Made by a program: the position numbers and the translations under genes. A stretch of DNA of 64,000 bases from Bacillota bacterium (lineage in GTDB: Bacteria; Bacillota; Bacilli; Paenibacillales; Paenibacillaceae): positions 1 to 64,000 of the forward strand of contig JAEWAQ010000027.1 in assembly GCA_023391635.1 (NCBI GenBank), read 5' to 3'. The notes below the pieces were generated by a model that ran no database searches, was not told the DNA's origin, and saw only the letters and a list, made by a program, of their open reading frames with translations. Below are positions 7,381 to 16,900 of the stretch, in pieces (position 1 is the first letter of the stretch; the number at the start of each line of letters is the position of its first letter).

Positions 7381-8841
7381 ATGCCGAATCATCCTCGCGC
7401 GATACTAAGCCGAACCCGGCGACCGCGGCTGGAGCAAGGGCATCCGTGGGTGTATGCCAATGAAATCGAACGTTGGGAAGGCGAGCCTGCCGGCGGCGGA
7501 TTGGCGGACATCGTGGATGCCAAAGGCAAATGGCTGGCAGTCGGCTATGTCAACCTTGACTCCCAAATCGCGATCCGGGTTGTCTCCTATGCGCCGCTTG
7601 AAGCGATGGACGCGGCATTTTTCCGCAGCCGCTTTGAACGATGCGCGGAATATCGCCGGAGGTTCGCGGGCGAAGTCGCCTGTCGTCTCGTATATGGCGA
7701 AGCCGATTTTCTTCCCGGGTTGATCGTCGACCGTTTCGCCAATGTGCTCGTCGTTCAGGTGCTGGCGATGGGCATGGAGATGGCGCGCGATGCGTGGCTT
7801 CCCGCACTGATCGACGTGTTCCGGCCGCAAGGTGTTTATGAGCGCAGCGACGTCGGCGTACGGACATTGGAGGGCCTAAGCGAGAAAACCGGGGTGCTTT
7901 ACGGAGATTGTCCTCGTCACGTGGAGATCATGGAGAACGGTCTGCGCATCGAAGTCGACATCGAAGGCGGGCAGAAGACGGGCTATTTCCACGATCAGCG
8001 TGAGAATCGGGCCGCCATTGCGCCGCTTATGAAGGGCTGGGGCGCCAGAAGCGGCATCAAGTTGGAAGAGCGGGAGACGGAAGCAGGTGTACGCGGGTTC
8101 TTGCCGGTGAACGCCAATGGCAATGTCGTCACATTTCCCTATTGGGACGGTGCGACCGTGCTGGAATGTTTTGCGCATACCGGCAGCTTCACACTGCATG
8201 CTTGCCAATATGGGGCGAAGAAAGTTACGTGCCTGGACGTATCTTCGCATGCCATCGAAACGGCCAAAAACAATGCGTCGCGCAACGGATTCACGGACCG
8301 CGTCGAATTCGTGGTCGAGGACGCGTTCGAATATTTGCGCCGTCAGGTGGCCGGACGAGATGAGCGGGCTGCTCGGGCAGGGGCGCATGCGCAAGTTCAG
8401 TCCAGCGGCCAAGCCGTGTCGCAGGATCAAGCAGAATCTCCTGCGCCGCAGCGGAAAAAGCCGATTGCGCTTAAAGTGGACACGTCCAAGCCGTTGACAT
8501 CGGAAGGCCGCACCTGGGACGTGATCATCCTCGATCCGCCAGCCTTCGCCAAGACGAAGAAGGCGGTCGCGGGAGCCGTCCGCGGCTACAAGGACATCAA
8601 CTTGCACGCCATGAAGCTGCTTAACGAGGGCGGTTATCTCGTCACGGCCAGCTGCTCCTATCACGTCAGACCCGAACTGTTTCTGGAGACGATCCACGAA
8701 GCGGCCCGCGATGCGGGCAAGATGCTGCGCCTGATCGAGTGGCGCGGCGCCGGCCGAGACCACCCGCGCCTCATCGGCGTGGACGAAGGTCACTATTTGA
8801 AGTTCGGCATCTTCGAGGTGCGGAGCCGCGGGAAGCTGTAG
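7381..8841 (+). CDS. rlmI: RlmI-type 23S rRNA cytosine methyltransferase (PUA + class I SAM fold)
   Basis: The start is ATG 7381 (MPNHPRAILSRTRRP), behind GGGAAAGGG. The 486-residue protein has an N-terminal PUA domain (PRLEQGHPWVYANEIERWEG), a central EEHD/EFD-like region and a C-terminal SAM domain with VLECFAHTGSFTLHA, LDVSSHAIE and the catalytic-face motif DVIILDPPAFAKTK. This is the architecture of E. coli RlmI (m5C1962), which is about 396 residues. The extra length comes from two insertions: residues about 220-250, and a Gln/Ala/Ser-rich stretch at about 325-375 between the SAM strands and the DPP motif. RlmI is the best guess; a related family member with another target base is possible. 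Confidence 0.8.
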   Translation: MPNHPRAILSRTRRPRLEQGHPWVYANEIERWEGEPAGGGLADIVDAKGKWLAVGYVNLDSQIAIRVVSYAPLEAMDAAFFRSRFERCAEYRRRFAGEVACRLVYGEADFLPGLIVDRFANVLVVQVLAMGMEMARDAWLPALIDVFRPQGVYERSDVGVRTLEGLSEKTGVLYGDCPRHVEIMENGLRIEVDIEGGQKTGYFHDQRENRAAIAPLMKGWGARSGIKLEERETEAGVRGFLPVNANGNVVTFPYWDGATVLECFAHTGSFTLHACQYGAKKVTCLDVSSHAIETAKNNASRNGFTDRVEFVVEDAFEYLRRQVAGRDERAARAGAHAQVQSSGQAVSQDQAESPAPQRKKPIALKVDTSKPLTSEGRTWDVIILDPPAFAKTKKAVAGAVRGYKDINLHAMKLLNEGGYLVTASCSYHVRPELFLETIHEAARDAGKMLRLIEWRGAGRDHPRLIGVDEGHYLKFGIFEVRSRGKL

Positions 8842-8850
8842 CATGCCTAA

Positions 8851-8923
8851 AGCGGCGGTTGGGTGGAGTTAAGTAGAAGATCGACTCAACTCTGTCCTGA
8901 TAGCGGCGGTAGGCGGAGTTACG
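8851..8923. repeat. Imperfect direct repeat and hairpin between convergent genes
   Basis: Two near-copies of a roughly 22-base unit, AGCGGCGGTTGGGTGGAGTT at 8851-8870 and AGCGGCGGTAGGCGGAGTTA at 8902-8921, lie 51 bases apart in the gap between two convergent genes. Between them GAGTTAAGT (8866-8874) can pair with ACTCAACTC (8884-8892) with one mismatch. There is no T-run. The second copy overlaps the stop codon of the Na/Pi transporter gene. This could be a degenerate bidirectional terminator or a short interspersed repeat. Confidence 0.5.
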
Positions 8924-9905
8924 TCTTCCTCGCGCTTCCGCCGACGCGCCGCCAGCGGGGCCAATAGGCGAGCGGGAGCGCCGCGAGCGAGCAGGCGACG
9001 TTGAAGATCGTCTGCGCGTGGGCGATCTGCGCGAACGGGTCGCCGGGCGACAGCCGGTCTACCGCGCCGTGCAGCAGCGGCATGAGCGGCACGAACAGCA
9101 GCGCGCCCGATACGTTCAGCGCCAGCTGCGACAGCGCGACGAACTTGCCGCCAGGCCCGCCGCTCAGCGAGGCGACGAGGCCGGTGAAGCAGGTGCCGAC
9201 GTTGGCGCCGAGCACGATCGCGATGCCGGCTTCCGGCGACAGGACGCCGGCTCCTGCGGCGACCATAGCCATGCCGACAACGGCCGAGCTCGAGTGGACG
9301 ACGGCCGTCAAGGCGGCGCCCCCGAGCAGGCCGGCCAGCGGATGGTCAGCCGCCGTGTTCATCAAGCTCACCATCACATCGCTCTGTTGCAAAATATCTC
9401 CCATACCAACGAGAATCTGAAACCCGATCAACAAAAATCCGAATCCCGCCAATGCGACGGACCCGTAGCGCAACGGCAGCAATTCCGGGCTCGGCCCGGC
9501 CCGGTCTCGTGCTTTCATTTCCCCGAATACCGCCGTCCACATCCACCCCGCGAACGCCGCGGCCAGCACCGCCCAGCCGTAACGATGCAATTGCAAGCTC
9601 ATGATTTCCGTCGTCAGCGTCGTACCGACATTCGTGCCGAGAATGATGCCGAAGCTGCGCGCGAACGTAATCCAGCCGGCATTGACAAAGCCGATCGTCA
9701 GCACCGTTACGGCCGTGCTGCTTTGCAGCGCCGCTGATGCAGCCGTTCCGAACAGGAAGCCGCGCAGCGGCGTGGAGGTCGCCTGCGACAGCCAATGGGA
9801 CAACCGGTTGCCGGCCCAACGGTTCAAGGCCGATTCGGTCAATTTCATGCCCCCGATGAGCAGGATAAATCCGATGACCGATGAGATCAGCAGATGAACA
9901 TACAT
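8919..9905 (-). CDS. yqeW: Na/Pi-cotransporter family protein
   Basis: A 328-residue membrane protein with the two inverted halves typical of Na/Pi (NptA/PNaS) transporters. The first half has ALQSSTAVTVLTIGF followed by LGTNVGTTLTTE; the second has VVHSSSAVVGMAMV followed by LGANVGTCFTG. There is no C-terminal PhoU domain, as in B. subtilis YqeW. I prefer ATG 9905 (MYVHLLISS) because GGGAGGG lies five bases upstream; an earlier in-frame ATG exists at 9941. The gene is convergent to rlmI. In B. subtilis yqeW also lies between mtaB and rpsU, so this is the positional ortholog. The substrate is inferred from the family. Confidence 0.87.
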   Translation of the reverse strand: MYVHLLISSVIGFILLIGGMKLTESALNRWAGNRLSHWLSQATSTPLRGFLFGTAASAALQSSTAVTVLTIGFVNAGWITFARSFGIILGTNVGTTLTTEIMSLQLHRYGWAVLAAAFAGWMWTAVFGEMKARDRAGPSPELLPLRYGSVALAGFGFLLIGFQILVGMGDILQQSDVMVSLMNTAADHPLAGLLGGAALTAVVHSSSAVVGMAMVAAGAGVLSPEAGIAIVLGANVGTCFTGLVASLSGGPGGKFVALSQLALNVSGALLFVPLMPLLHGAVDRLSPGDPFAQIAHAQTIFNVACSLAALPLAYWPRWRRVGGSARKT

Positions 9906-9974
9906 GCGATCCCTCCCGTGCGGGTACAAGCGTTCAATCATGTATACCTATGCCTGTCCGACGCGGGAAATGAT

Positions 9975-10004
9975 ATGTTAATAAATTGTTAGAAAAAATG
10001 ACAA
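9975..10004 (-). promoter_or_regulatory. Putative promoter of the Na/Pi transporter gene
   Basis: Read on the minus strand: TTGTCA at 10004-9999 and TAACAT at 9980-9975, separated by 18 bases, about 70 bases upstream of the start codon. Both boxes deviate by one or two bases from the SigA consensus. Confidence 0.4.
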
Positions 10005-10093
10005 ACGCCTCGTTTCTCGCCGGGAACATTCTTAACGCCTTCATACTATGCTGAGCGTATAGAATCTCAAGGGCAGGAACGGAGGGAATTGAA

Positions 10094-10315
10094 ATGGCAG
10101 CTGGCGTACTGAAATTCGGTAAACGCGCGGTTCCGGTCGAAAATCGCGGCCGCATGACGGGCAATCGGGAACGGTTCGACACCAAGGTTCGCGAATTGGC
10201 GGATGATCTGGATTTTCGACGCAGATGGCGGAAAGTTTCGAGAATCGAACTGTGGTCGGATGCGGCAATTTTTCAGCTGGAAGACGGGACCAAGTGGTAT
10301 TTAAATATATCGTGA
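10094..10315 (+). CDS. Small conserved-looking hypothetical protein
   Basis: A 73-residue, strongly basic protein starting at ATG behind GGAGGG. It has no membrane segment, signal peptide or Cys/His pattern. The second half (ELADDLDFRRRWRKVSRIEL, then AIFQLEDGTKWYLNIS) suggests a helix followed by a beta hairpin, as in small nucleic-acid-binding or adaptor proteins, but I do not recognise the family. It sits alone between divergent yqeW and addB. Good Shine-Dalgarno sequence and codon use support it being real. Confidence 0.65.
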   Translation: MAAGVLKFGKRAVPVENRGRMTGNRERFDTKVRELADDLDFRRRWRKVSRIELWSDAAIFQLEDGTKWYLNIS

Positions 10316-10442
10316 ACGGGAAGCGGGCTTGTCGGCCGTTTCTTTTTTTTGTCGATTTCCCGAACGTCTGTGCGTATGGTACAATAAGAGAATCAGAACG
10401 TGAAATGACAGCAGCGTTCGTTCACGCTGGGAGGTGTCTAGC

Positions 10443-13400
10443 ATGTCACTGCGGCTGATCGTGGGCCGTTCCGGCAGCGGGAAGACGCATTATGCGATGG
10501 AAGAAATTCGCCGAAGGCTGCGGGAGCAGCCGCTCGGACCGCCGCTGATTCTGCTCGTGCCCGAGCAGGCGACCTTCCTGGCCGAACAAGCGATGGCCCG
10601 GACGCCGGAACTGGGCGGATTCATGCGCGCGCAGGTGCTCAGCTTCCGCAGGCTGGCGTACCGGGTCGTACAAGAGACTGGCGGGCTTGCCGCCGTGCCG
10701 ATTCACGACAACGGCAGAGCGATGCTCCTACATAAAGTGCTGGAAGCCCGCAGGGGAGAACTCCGCCTGTTCAAAGGCGGTCCGTCGGAGACCGGATTGG
10801 TCGAGCGGATCGGCGAGTTGTTGACGGAATGGAAGCGGTACGCGATCGCGCCGGGAGATGTCGCAAGCGCTAGCAGGGACTGGGCATCGGCAGCGGGCTC
10901 CGCGGGCGACAACTCGCTGCTGTCCGACAAACTGCATGACCTTTCTTTGATTTGCGGCGACATGGAACGGGAATTGGCCGACCGCTGGCTGGACGGAGAG
11001 GATATGCTGGCCCGCTTGGCTGCAAGCGCCTTGGATTCGGCTTGGCTGTCGGAGGCGGAAATTTGGCTGGACGGCTTCCACGGCTTTACGCCGAGCGAGC
11101 TGGCCGTTATCGCGGCGCTGCTGCGCAGCTCGAAGCGGGTATCCGTCGCTCTTTGCCTGGACAAGCCTTACGGAGCGGGGGACGAGCCTGATGAACTGCT
11201 GCCGTTCTATCCGACTGCCGAGACGGCCGTTCGACTATGCGAGCTGGCAGAAGCCGCGGGCGTACCGGCGGAGCCGGCCGTAACGCTGGAGCCAATGCCG
11301 GCTCCGCGCTATGCGGACAGTCCGGTACTGGCTTTCCTGGAGCGCAGTTGGGAACGTCGATCGGCGGTATGGACAGGGGACTCGTTTCTGCTACACCCCG
11401 GGCATCGCGCCTGCGGGCTGTCGCTGCACGCGGCTTCGAACCGGCGCGCGGAAGCGGAAGCCTGCGCCCGGGACATGCTGCGGCGCGTACGCGAGGAAGG
11501 CCGCCGCTGGCGCGACCTGGCAATATTCGTCCGCAGGCTGGAAGATTACGCGGATCTGCTCGCGGCCGTGTTGTCCGACCATGGTATTCCGTTCTACTTG
11601 GACGGCAAAGCTTCGGTGGCGCACCATCCGCTGGTGGAATTCATCCGTTCGGCTTTGGAATGCGTGACGGGCGGCTGGAAGGCCGAGGCCGTATTCCGCT
11701 GCGCCAAGACCGATTTGCTGGGCATACCGGATCGGCGGGTCAGCCGCGATGAGGTCGATCGGTTGGAAAATTACGCGCTTGCCGCCGGCATTGACGGATG
11801 GCGCTGGCATGACGATCGGATATGGCGCCCTTTGCCGGGAGGGGATCTGGAAGAGGACGAACGGTCGGACGAGCAAGCGGGATCGGAACGAATGCGGCAA
11901 CTGCTCGGAGCGCGCGATGTGCTGCTGGAGCCGTTGCGCTCGCTGGAAAGCCGCATCAAGCAGGCTGAATCCGTCCGCGGATTATGCGAGGCGCTATATG
12001 CCTTTCTGAGCGACACCGGAGCAGCCGATCAATTGGAACGCCGCAGCGCGGCTGATGCGGCATCCGGACTGCCCGGCCGTGCTGCCGTTCATCGCCCTCT
12101 ATGGGACGGCGTGATGAACCTGCTTGACCAGATGGTGGAGATGATGGGCGATTCGCAGCCGAACCCGACACTGTTCGTCGGAATGATCGATGCGGGCCTG
12201 GAAGCGCTGAAGCTGGGCGCGGTCCCTCCTTCGCTCGATGCCGTTCTGATCGGCAGTCCCGAGCGCACGCGTACGGACCGCTTGAAGGTGGTCTACATGC
12301 TGGGGACAAGCGACGGCGTTTGGCCGATGCGCATCCCGGAGAACGGCCTATTGTCGGAGCCGGAGCGGGAGAAGCTGGCGGGTCTCGGTTTGCGCATGGC
12401 TCCAGGTGCGAGAAGAAGGCTGCTCGATGAGCGGTTCCTCACTTATTTCGCCTTCACGGCGCCTTCCGATCATCTGTGGTTGTCTTGGCCGCTTGCCGAC
12501 GACGAGGGGGCCGGACTGCTGCCTTCCGAATGGATCGAGCGGATCAGGCGACGGCTGCCCGGCATTCCGGTGCAGCATGAAACGGCGGAGCCGCAAGCCG
12601 GCGACCCGGCATCCGTGCAGCTCGCATTCGCTGCCCACCCGGGCCGGGCGTTGACGCATCTGCTGCCGCGATTGCGGCTGTATCTTCAAGGAGAGCCGCT
12701 CTCGCCAGGCTGGCTGTCGGTCTACAATTGGCTGCTGGGCCATGCGGAATGGAATGCCCGGTTGAAGCGGCAGCTGGCTTCGCTTCGCTACGCCAACGCG
12801 GAGAAGCCGCTTGCTGCGGAGACGAGCTTGCGTTTGTACGGCGAAAGGCTGCTGGCCAGCGTCTCCCGCATGGAGCGTTTCGTCACCTGTCCGTTCCGGC
12901 AGTTCGCTTCCCACGGATTGCGGCTTAAGGAGAGAAGGCTGTACCGCGTGGACGCGCCGGACATCGGCCAGCTGTTCCATGCTGCGCTGCGGCAGACGAC
13001 GGAGAAGCTGCTGGCCGAAGGCGGGGATTACGCGAATGCGGCCTTGTGGCGGCAAGAAGCGGCAGCTGCGGTCGAACGGTTGCTGCCGCGCGTACAATCG
13101 CAAATATTGCTGTCCTCCCATCGACACGGCGTCATGGCGCGCAAGCTGGGAGATATCGTGGCGCGGGCTTCCGGCATGCTCGGGGAACAAGCCAAACGGT
13201 CGTCGTTTCGGCCTGTCGGCCTTGAACTCGGATTCGGCCCGAACGAGCCGTTGCCTCCCCTTACGCTGGAGCTCGGAGGCGGCCGGGCGATGGACATCGC
13301 CGGCAGGATCGACCGGGTGGACGCGGCGGAGACGGCTGACGGGCTGCTGCTGCGAATCATGGATTACAAGTCCGGCATGGTCAAGCTGAAGCTGGAAGAA

Positions 13401-13997
13401 GTAGCGCACGGGCTTACGCTGCAGATGCTCACGTATTTGGACGTTGTCGTCACGCATGCGCCGCATTGGCTGGGCAGACCGGCGGAGCCGGCCGGCGTGC
13501 TTTATTTTCACGTGCGCAATCCGCTGCTTCCATCAACGAACGGCATGTCGGCGGAGGAAGCCGAAGCAGCCATGCTGCGGCAGTTTCGCATGCAGGGCCT
13601 CGTGCTGGCGGACGGCGCCGCGGTCAAGCTCATGGACGATGCGCTCGCTGCTGACGGGAGCGCCAAGTCGCAGGTCGTGCCCGTGGAGTTCAAGAAGGAC
13701 GGCACCTTCTCTTCGCGGTCGCAAGTGGCGGATCGCAGCCAATGGCGCGTGCTCCGATCGTCGGTTAGAGGCCAAATCCGCAACATCGGCAAGCGGATCG
13801 CGGATGGCGATGTCGACATCGCACCGTATCGCATAGACAAGCGCAGCCCTTGCGAGTATTGCGAATTCCAGCCGGTATGCCAGTTCGATCCCGGCTTGGA
13901 TGGCAACAAGTACCGGACTTGGTCCAAGGCGGGCAGCCGGGAGGAAGTATGGCAAGCCATCACTTTATCTGCAGCGGACGGGGAGGAGACGCGATGA
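10443..13997 (+). CDS. addB: ATP-dependent helicase/nuclease subunit B
   Basis: AddB pairs with AddA to resect double-strand breaks and load RecA, the Firmicute counterpart of RecBCD. ATG 10443 follows GGAGGT by seven bases. The 1184-residue protein has an N-terminal P-loop, GRSGSGKT, and a C-terminal nuclease domain with IMDYKSGM. It also has the four iron-sulfur cysteines: one before the nuclease (C816, in FVTCPFRQF) and three after it (C1137, C1140, C1146, in SPCEYCEFQPVCQF). A TACAAT at 10380-10385 may be its -10 box, though no good -35 is visible. addA starts inside its stop codon (ATGA), so the subunits are translationally coupled. Confidence 0.95.
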   Translation: MSLRLIVGRSGSGKTHYAMEEIRRRLREQPLGPPLILLVPEQATFLAEQAMARTPELGGFMRAQVLSFRRLAYRVVQETGGLAAVPIHDNGRAMLLHKVLEARRGELRLFKGGPSETGLVERIGELLTEWKRYAIAPGDVASASRDWASAAGSAGDNSLLSDKLHDLSLICGDMERELADRWLDGEDMLARLAASALDSAWLSEAEIWLDGFHGFTPSELAVIAALLRSSKRVSVALCLDKPYGAGDEPDELLPFYPTAETAVRLCELAEAAGVPAEPAVTLEPMPAPRYADSPVLAFLERSWERRSAVWTGDSFLLHPGHRACGLSLHAASNRRAEAEACARDMLRRVREEGRRWRDLAIFVRRLEDYADLLAAVLSDHGIPFYLDGKASVAHHPLVEFIRSALECVTGGWKAEAVFRCAKTDLLGIPDRRVSRDEVDRLENYALAAGIDGWRWHDDRIWRPLPGGDLEEDERSDEQAGSERMRQLLGARDVLLEPLRSLESRIKQAESVRGLCEALYAFLSDTGAADQLERRSAADAASGLPGRAAVHRPLWDGVMNLLDQMVEMMGDSQPNPTLFVGMIDAGLEALKLGAVPPSLDAVLIGSPERTRTDRLKVVYMLGTSDGVWPMRIPENGLLSEPEREKLAGLGLRMAPGARRRLLDERFLTYFAFTAPSDHLWLSWPLADDEGAGLLPSEWIERIRRRLPGIPVQHETAEPQAGDPASVQLAFAAHPGRALTHLLPRLRLYLQGEPLSPGWLSVYNWLLGHAEWNARLKRQLASLRYANAEKPLAAETSLRLYGERLLASVSRMERFVTCPFRQFASHGLRLKERRLYRVDAPDIGQLFHAALRQTTEKLLAEGGDYANAALWRQEAAAAVERLLPRVQSQILLSSHRHGVMARKLGDIVARASGMLGEQAKRSSFRPVGLELGFGPNEPLPPLTLELGGGRAMDIAGRIDRVDAAETADGLLLRIMDYKSGMVKLKLEEVAHGLTLQMLTYLDVVVTHAPHWLGRPAEPAGVLYFHVRNPLLPSTNGMSAEEAEAAMLRQFRMQGLVLADGAAVKLMDDALAADGSAKSQVVPVEFKKDGTFSSRSQVADRSQWRVLRSSVRGQIRNIGKRIADGDVDIAPYRIDKRSPCEYCEFQPVCQFDPGLDGNKYRTWSKAGSREEVWQAITLSAADGEETR

Positions 13998-16900
13998 ATC
14001 GCATACCTGGACGATGGCCCGCTAAGCCGGATGGCGCCAAGTGGACGGACGAGCAATGGGCGGCCATCGCGGCCGAAGGCTCCCACTTGCTCGTCGCCGC
14101 CGCGGCAGGATCAGGCAAGACGGCCGTTCTCGTCGAGCGGATGATCAGACGCATCGCGGACCCGGACAGGCCGCTGGAAGTCGATGCGCTGCTCGTCGCC
14201 ACGTTTACCAAGGCGGCTGCAGCGGAGATGAAGGAGCGGATTCGCCACGCGCTCGAAGAGGCGCTGGAGCGCGCGCCGAACTCCCGGCACCTTGAGCGGC
14301 AGCTAGCGCTGCTGCCGCGCGCGGCGATTACGACGCTTCATTCGTTCTGCAAGGAAGCGGTGGAACGTTACGCGCCGCTGATCGGGCTTGATCCGGGTTT
14401 CCGGATGGCCAATGATACCGAATCGGAATTGCTTCGCATGGATACGTTGGACGAATTGTTCGAGGAAACGTACGAGCGGGAAGGCGCATCGGGCGCCTTG
14501 TCTCGTCTGGCCGACCGGTTTGGCGGGGAACGCAGCGACGAGCCGCTGCATCGGCTCATTCTGGAGATGCATACGTTCGCGGGTAGCCATCCGTGGCCGG
14601 AGCATTGGCTGGCCGGAGCAGCCGCCCGTTACCGGGACGCGGATGCCGCAGGGTTGCTCGCTTCGCTTTGGATTCGCAGCCTCCTTGGCGATACCCGTCT
14701 TCAATTGTCCGGCGCGTACCGCATGCTGGAAGCCGCGCTGCGTCTGTGTGGCGAGCCCGGCGGCCCTGCGCCTTACGCCGAAGCGCTGCAGGAAGATCTG
14801 CTCGCTGTCGGACACGTGCTGGCGGCATTGGAGACAGATTCCTGGTCCGGCTGGCAGGAGGCGTTCGCAGGCTGCTCGTTTGGCCGATTGAAGCCTTGCC
14901 GGGGCGACAACTACGATTCGGAGCTGCAGGAGAAGGTCAAAGCTTATCGGGACACGGCCAAGAAGACGATCGCCAAGCAGCACGAAGAATGGCTCGTCCG
15001 CACGCCGGACCGCTATGCCGAAGAGATGCGCGAATTGGCGCCGGACATGGAAGCGCTGGCCGCGCTGACGGTACAGTTCGGACAGCGGTACGAAACGGCC
15101 AAGCGCGCCAAGGGATTGCTTGATTTCGCCGACCTGGAGCATTATGCGCTGCGCATTTTGCGTGATCCTTCCTCCACGCCGGAACGTGCCATTCCGTCAG
15201 CAGCCGCTATCGATTACCGGAACCGGTTCGCCGAGATCTATCTGGACGAGTATCAGGATACGAACGAGGTGCAGGAAGCGATCGTTTCTTTAATAGCGCG
15301 CCGCGACCCGGGCAATATCTTCATGGTCGGGGACGTGAAGCAGAGCATTTACCGGTTCCGCCTCGCGGAGCCCGGATTGTTCATGGACAAGTACCGTCGC
15401 TACGACATCTGGGAGCCTGCACTGCCGGACGCGGAATCCCCGGAAGGACTGCGAATCGATTTGGCCCGGAATTTCCGCAGCAGGAGGGAAATCGTCGACG
15501 CCGTCAACCATGTGTTCCACCTGATTATGCGGGAGCCCGTCGGGGAGATGAATTACGATCGCCGTGCCGAATTGGTTTATGGCCAAGGTTACCCGGAGAC
15601 GGCGGAGCCCGAGGCTGGCGCGTCGGACGGATGGGGCGTGGAACTGCTGCTGCTCGACGCGGCTGGAGCCGTCGCACCGGATGCGCCCGTCGCAGTTGAG
15701 GCATCACTAGCTTCGCCCGATACGTCCGTTAACGACGAGCATGATCCGGATGCGGCCGGCGAGGCGGAAGACGAACTGGAATCCGCTCAGGCGGAAGCGC
15801 GCTGCGTAGCGGTAGAAATCCGCCGATTGATGGGCGAAGGCCGCGAAGGAGACGTGCCTTTCTCCGTCTACGAGGGGAGAAGCGGTCTCTATCGCCCGAT
15901 CCAGTATCGGGACATCGTGATTCTGCTGCGTGCGACTAGCGCGCTTGCTCCCATCTATTTGGAGGAACTGAAGGCAGCTGGCATTCCGGTTTACGCAGAT
16001 CTTGCGACCGGCTATTTCGCGGCGACGGAAGTCGACGTCATGCTGAGCTTGCTCGCCATCATCGACAATCCGCGCCAGGACATTCCGCTCGCCGGCGTGC
16101 TGCGCTCTCCGATCGTTGGCCTCTCTGCTGACGATATGGCCCGGATTCGGCTATGCGACCGGCGCGGACAATTCTGGGACGCCGTGCTGGCGGCAGCGGC
16201 GCAGAACGATCCGCTGCTGCCCGATATGGCGCAGAGAGAGTCGCAGCTGTCGGATATGGCTCAGAGCAATCGGCAGTCGTCGGATGCGGCGGAGAACGCT
16301 CTGCCGTCTCCCTACGTACAGCGGACAGTTGCGGCATTCGTCGCCCAGCTGTCGCGCTGGCGGAATTATGCCCGCCGGGAGCCGCTTGGTGATCTACTGT
16401 GGATGATCTACCGGGAGACAGGCTATTACGATTTCGTTGGCGGATTGCCCGGCGGCTCGCAGCGCCAAGCCAACCTCCGTGCGCTGATCGACAGGGCGCG
16501 CGGCTATGAGCAGTCTTCCCGGTTTCGCGGCTTGTTCCGGTTCCTGCGATTCCTCGGCCGGATGCGCGATACCGGAGCCGACCTAGGCGCGGCGCGCGCG
16601 CTGGGCGAAGGGGAGAACGTCGTCCGGATCGTATCGATCCACAAGAGCAAGGGACTGGAATTTCCCGTCGTCTTCGCAGCCGGTCTCGGACGCGGCTTCA
16701 ACAGGCGGGATTTGAACGGGATGTTCCTGAAGCATAAGGCACTCGGGTTCGGTCCGAGAATGGTGGAACTGGACTCCCGGGTCGCTTACCCGACGCTGCC
16801 GCAGCTTGCCATTCGCAAACGCCTGGCCGCAGAGATGCTCGCGGAGGAGATGCGCGTGCTTTATGTCGCCTTGACCCGGCCGAAGGAGAAGTTGTTCCTT

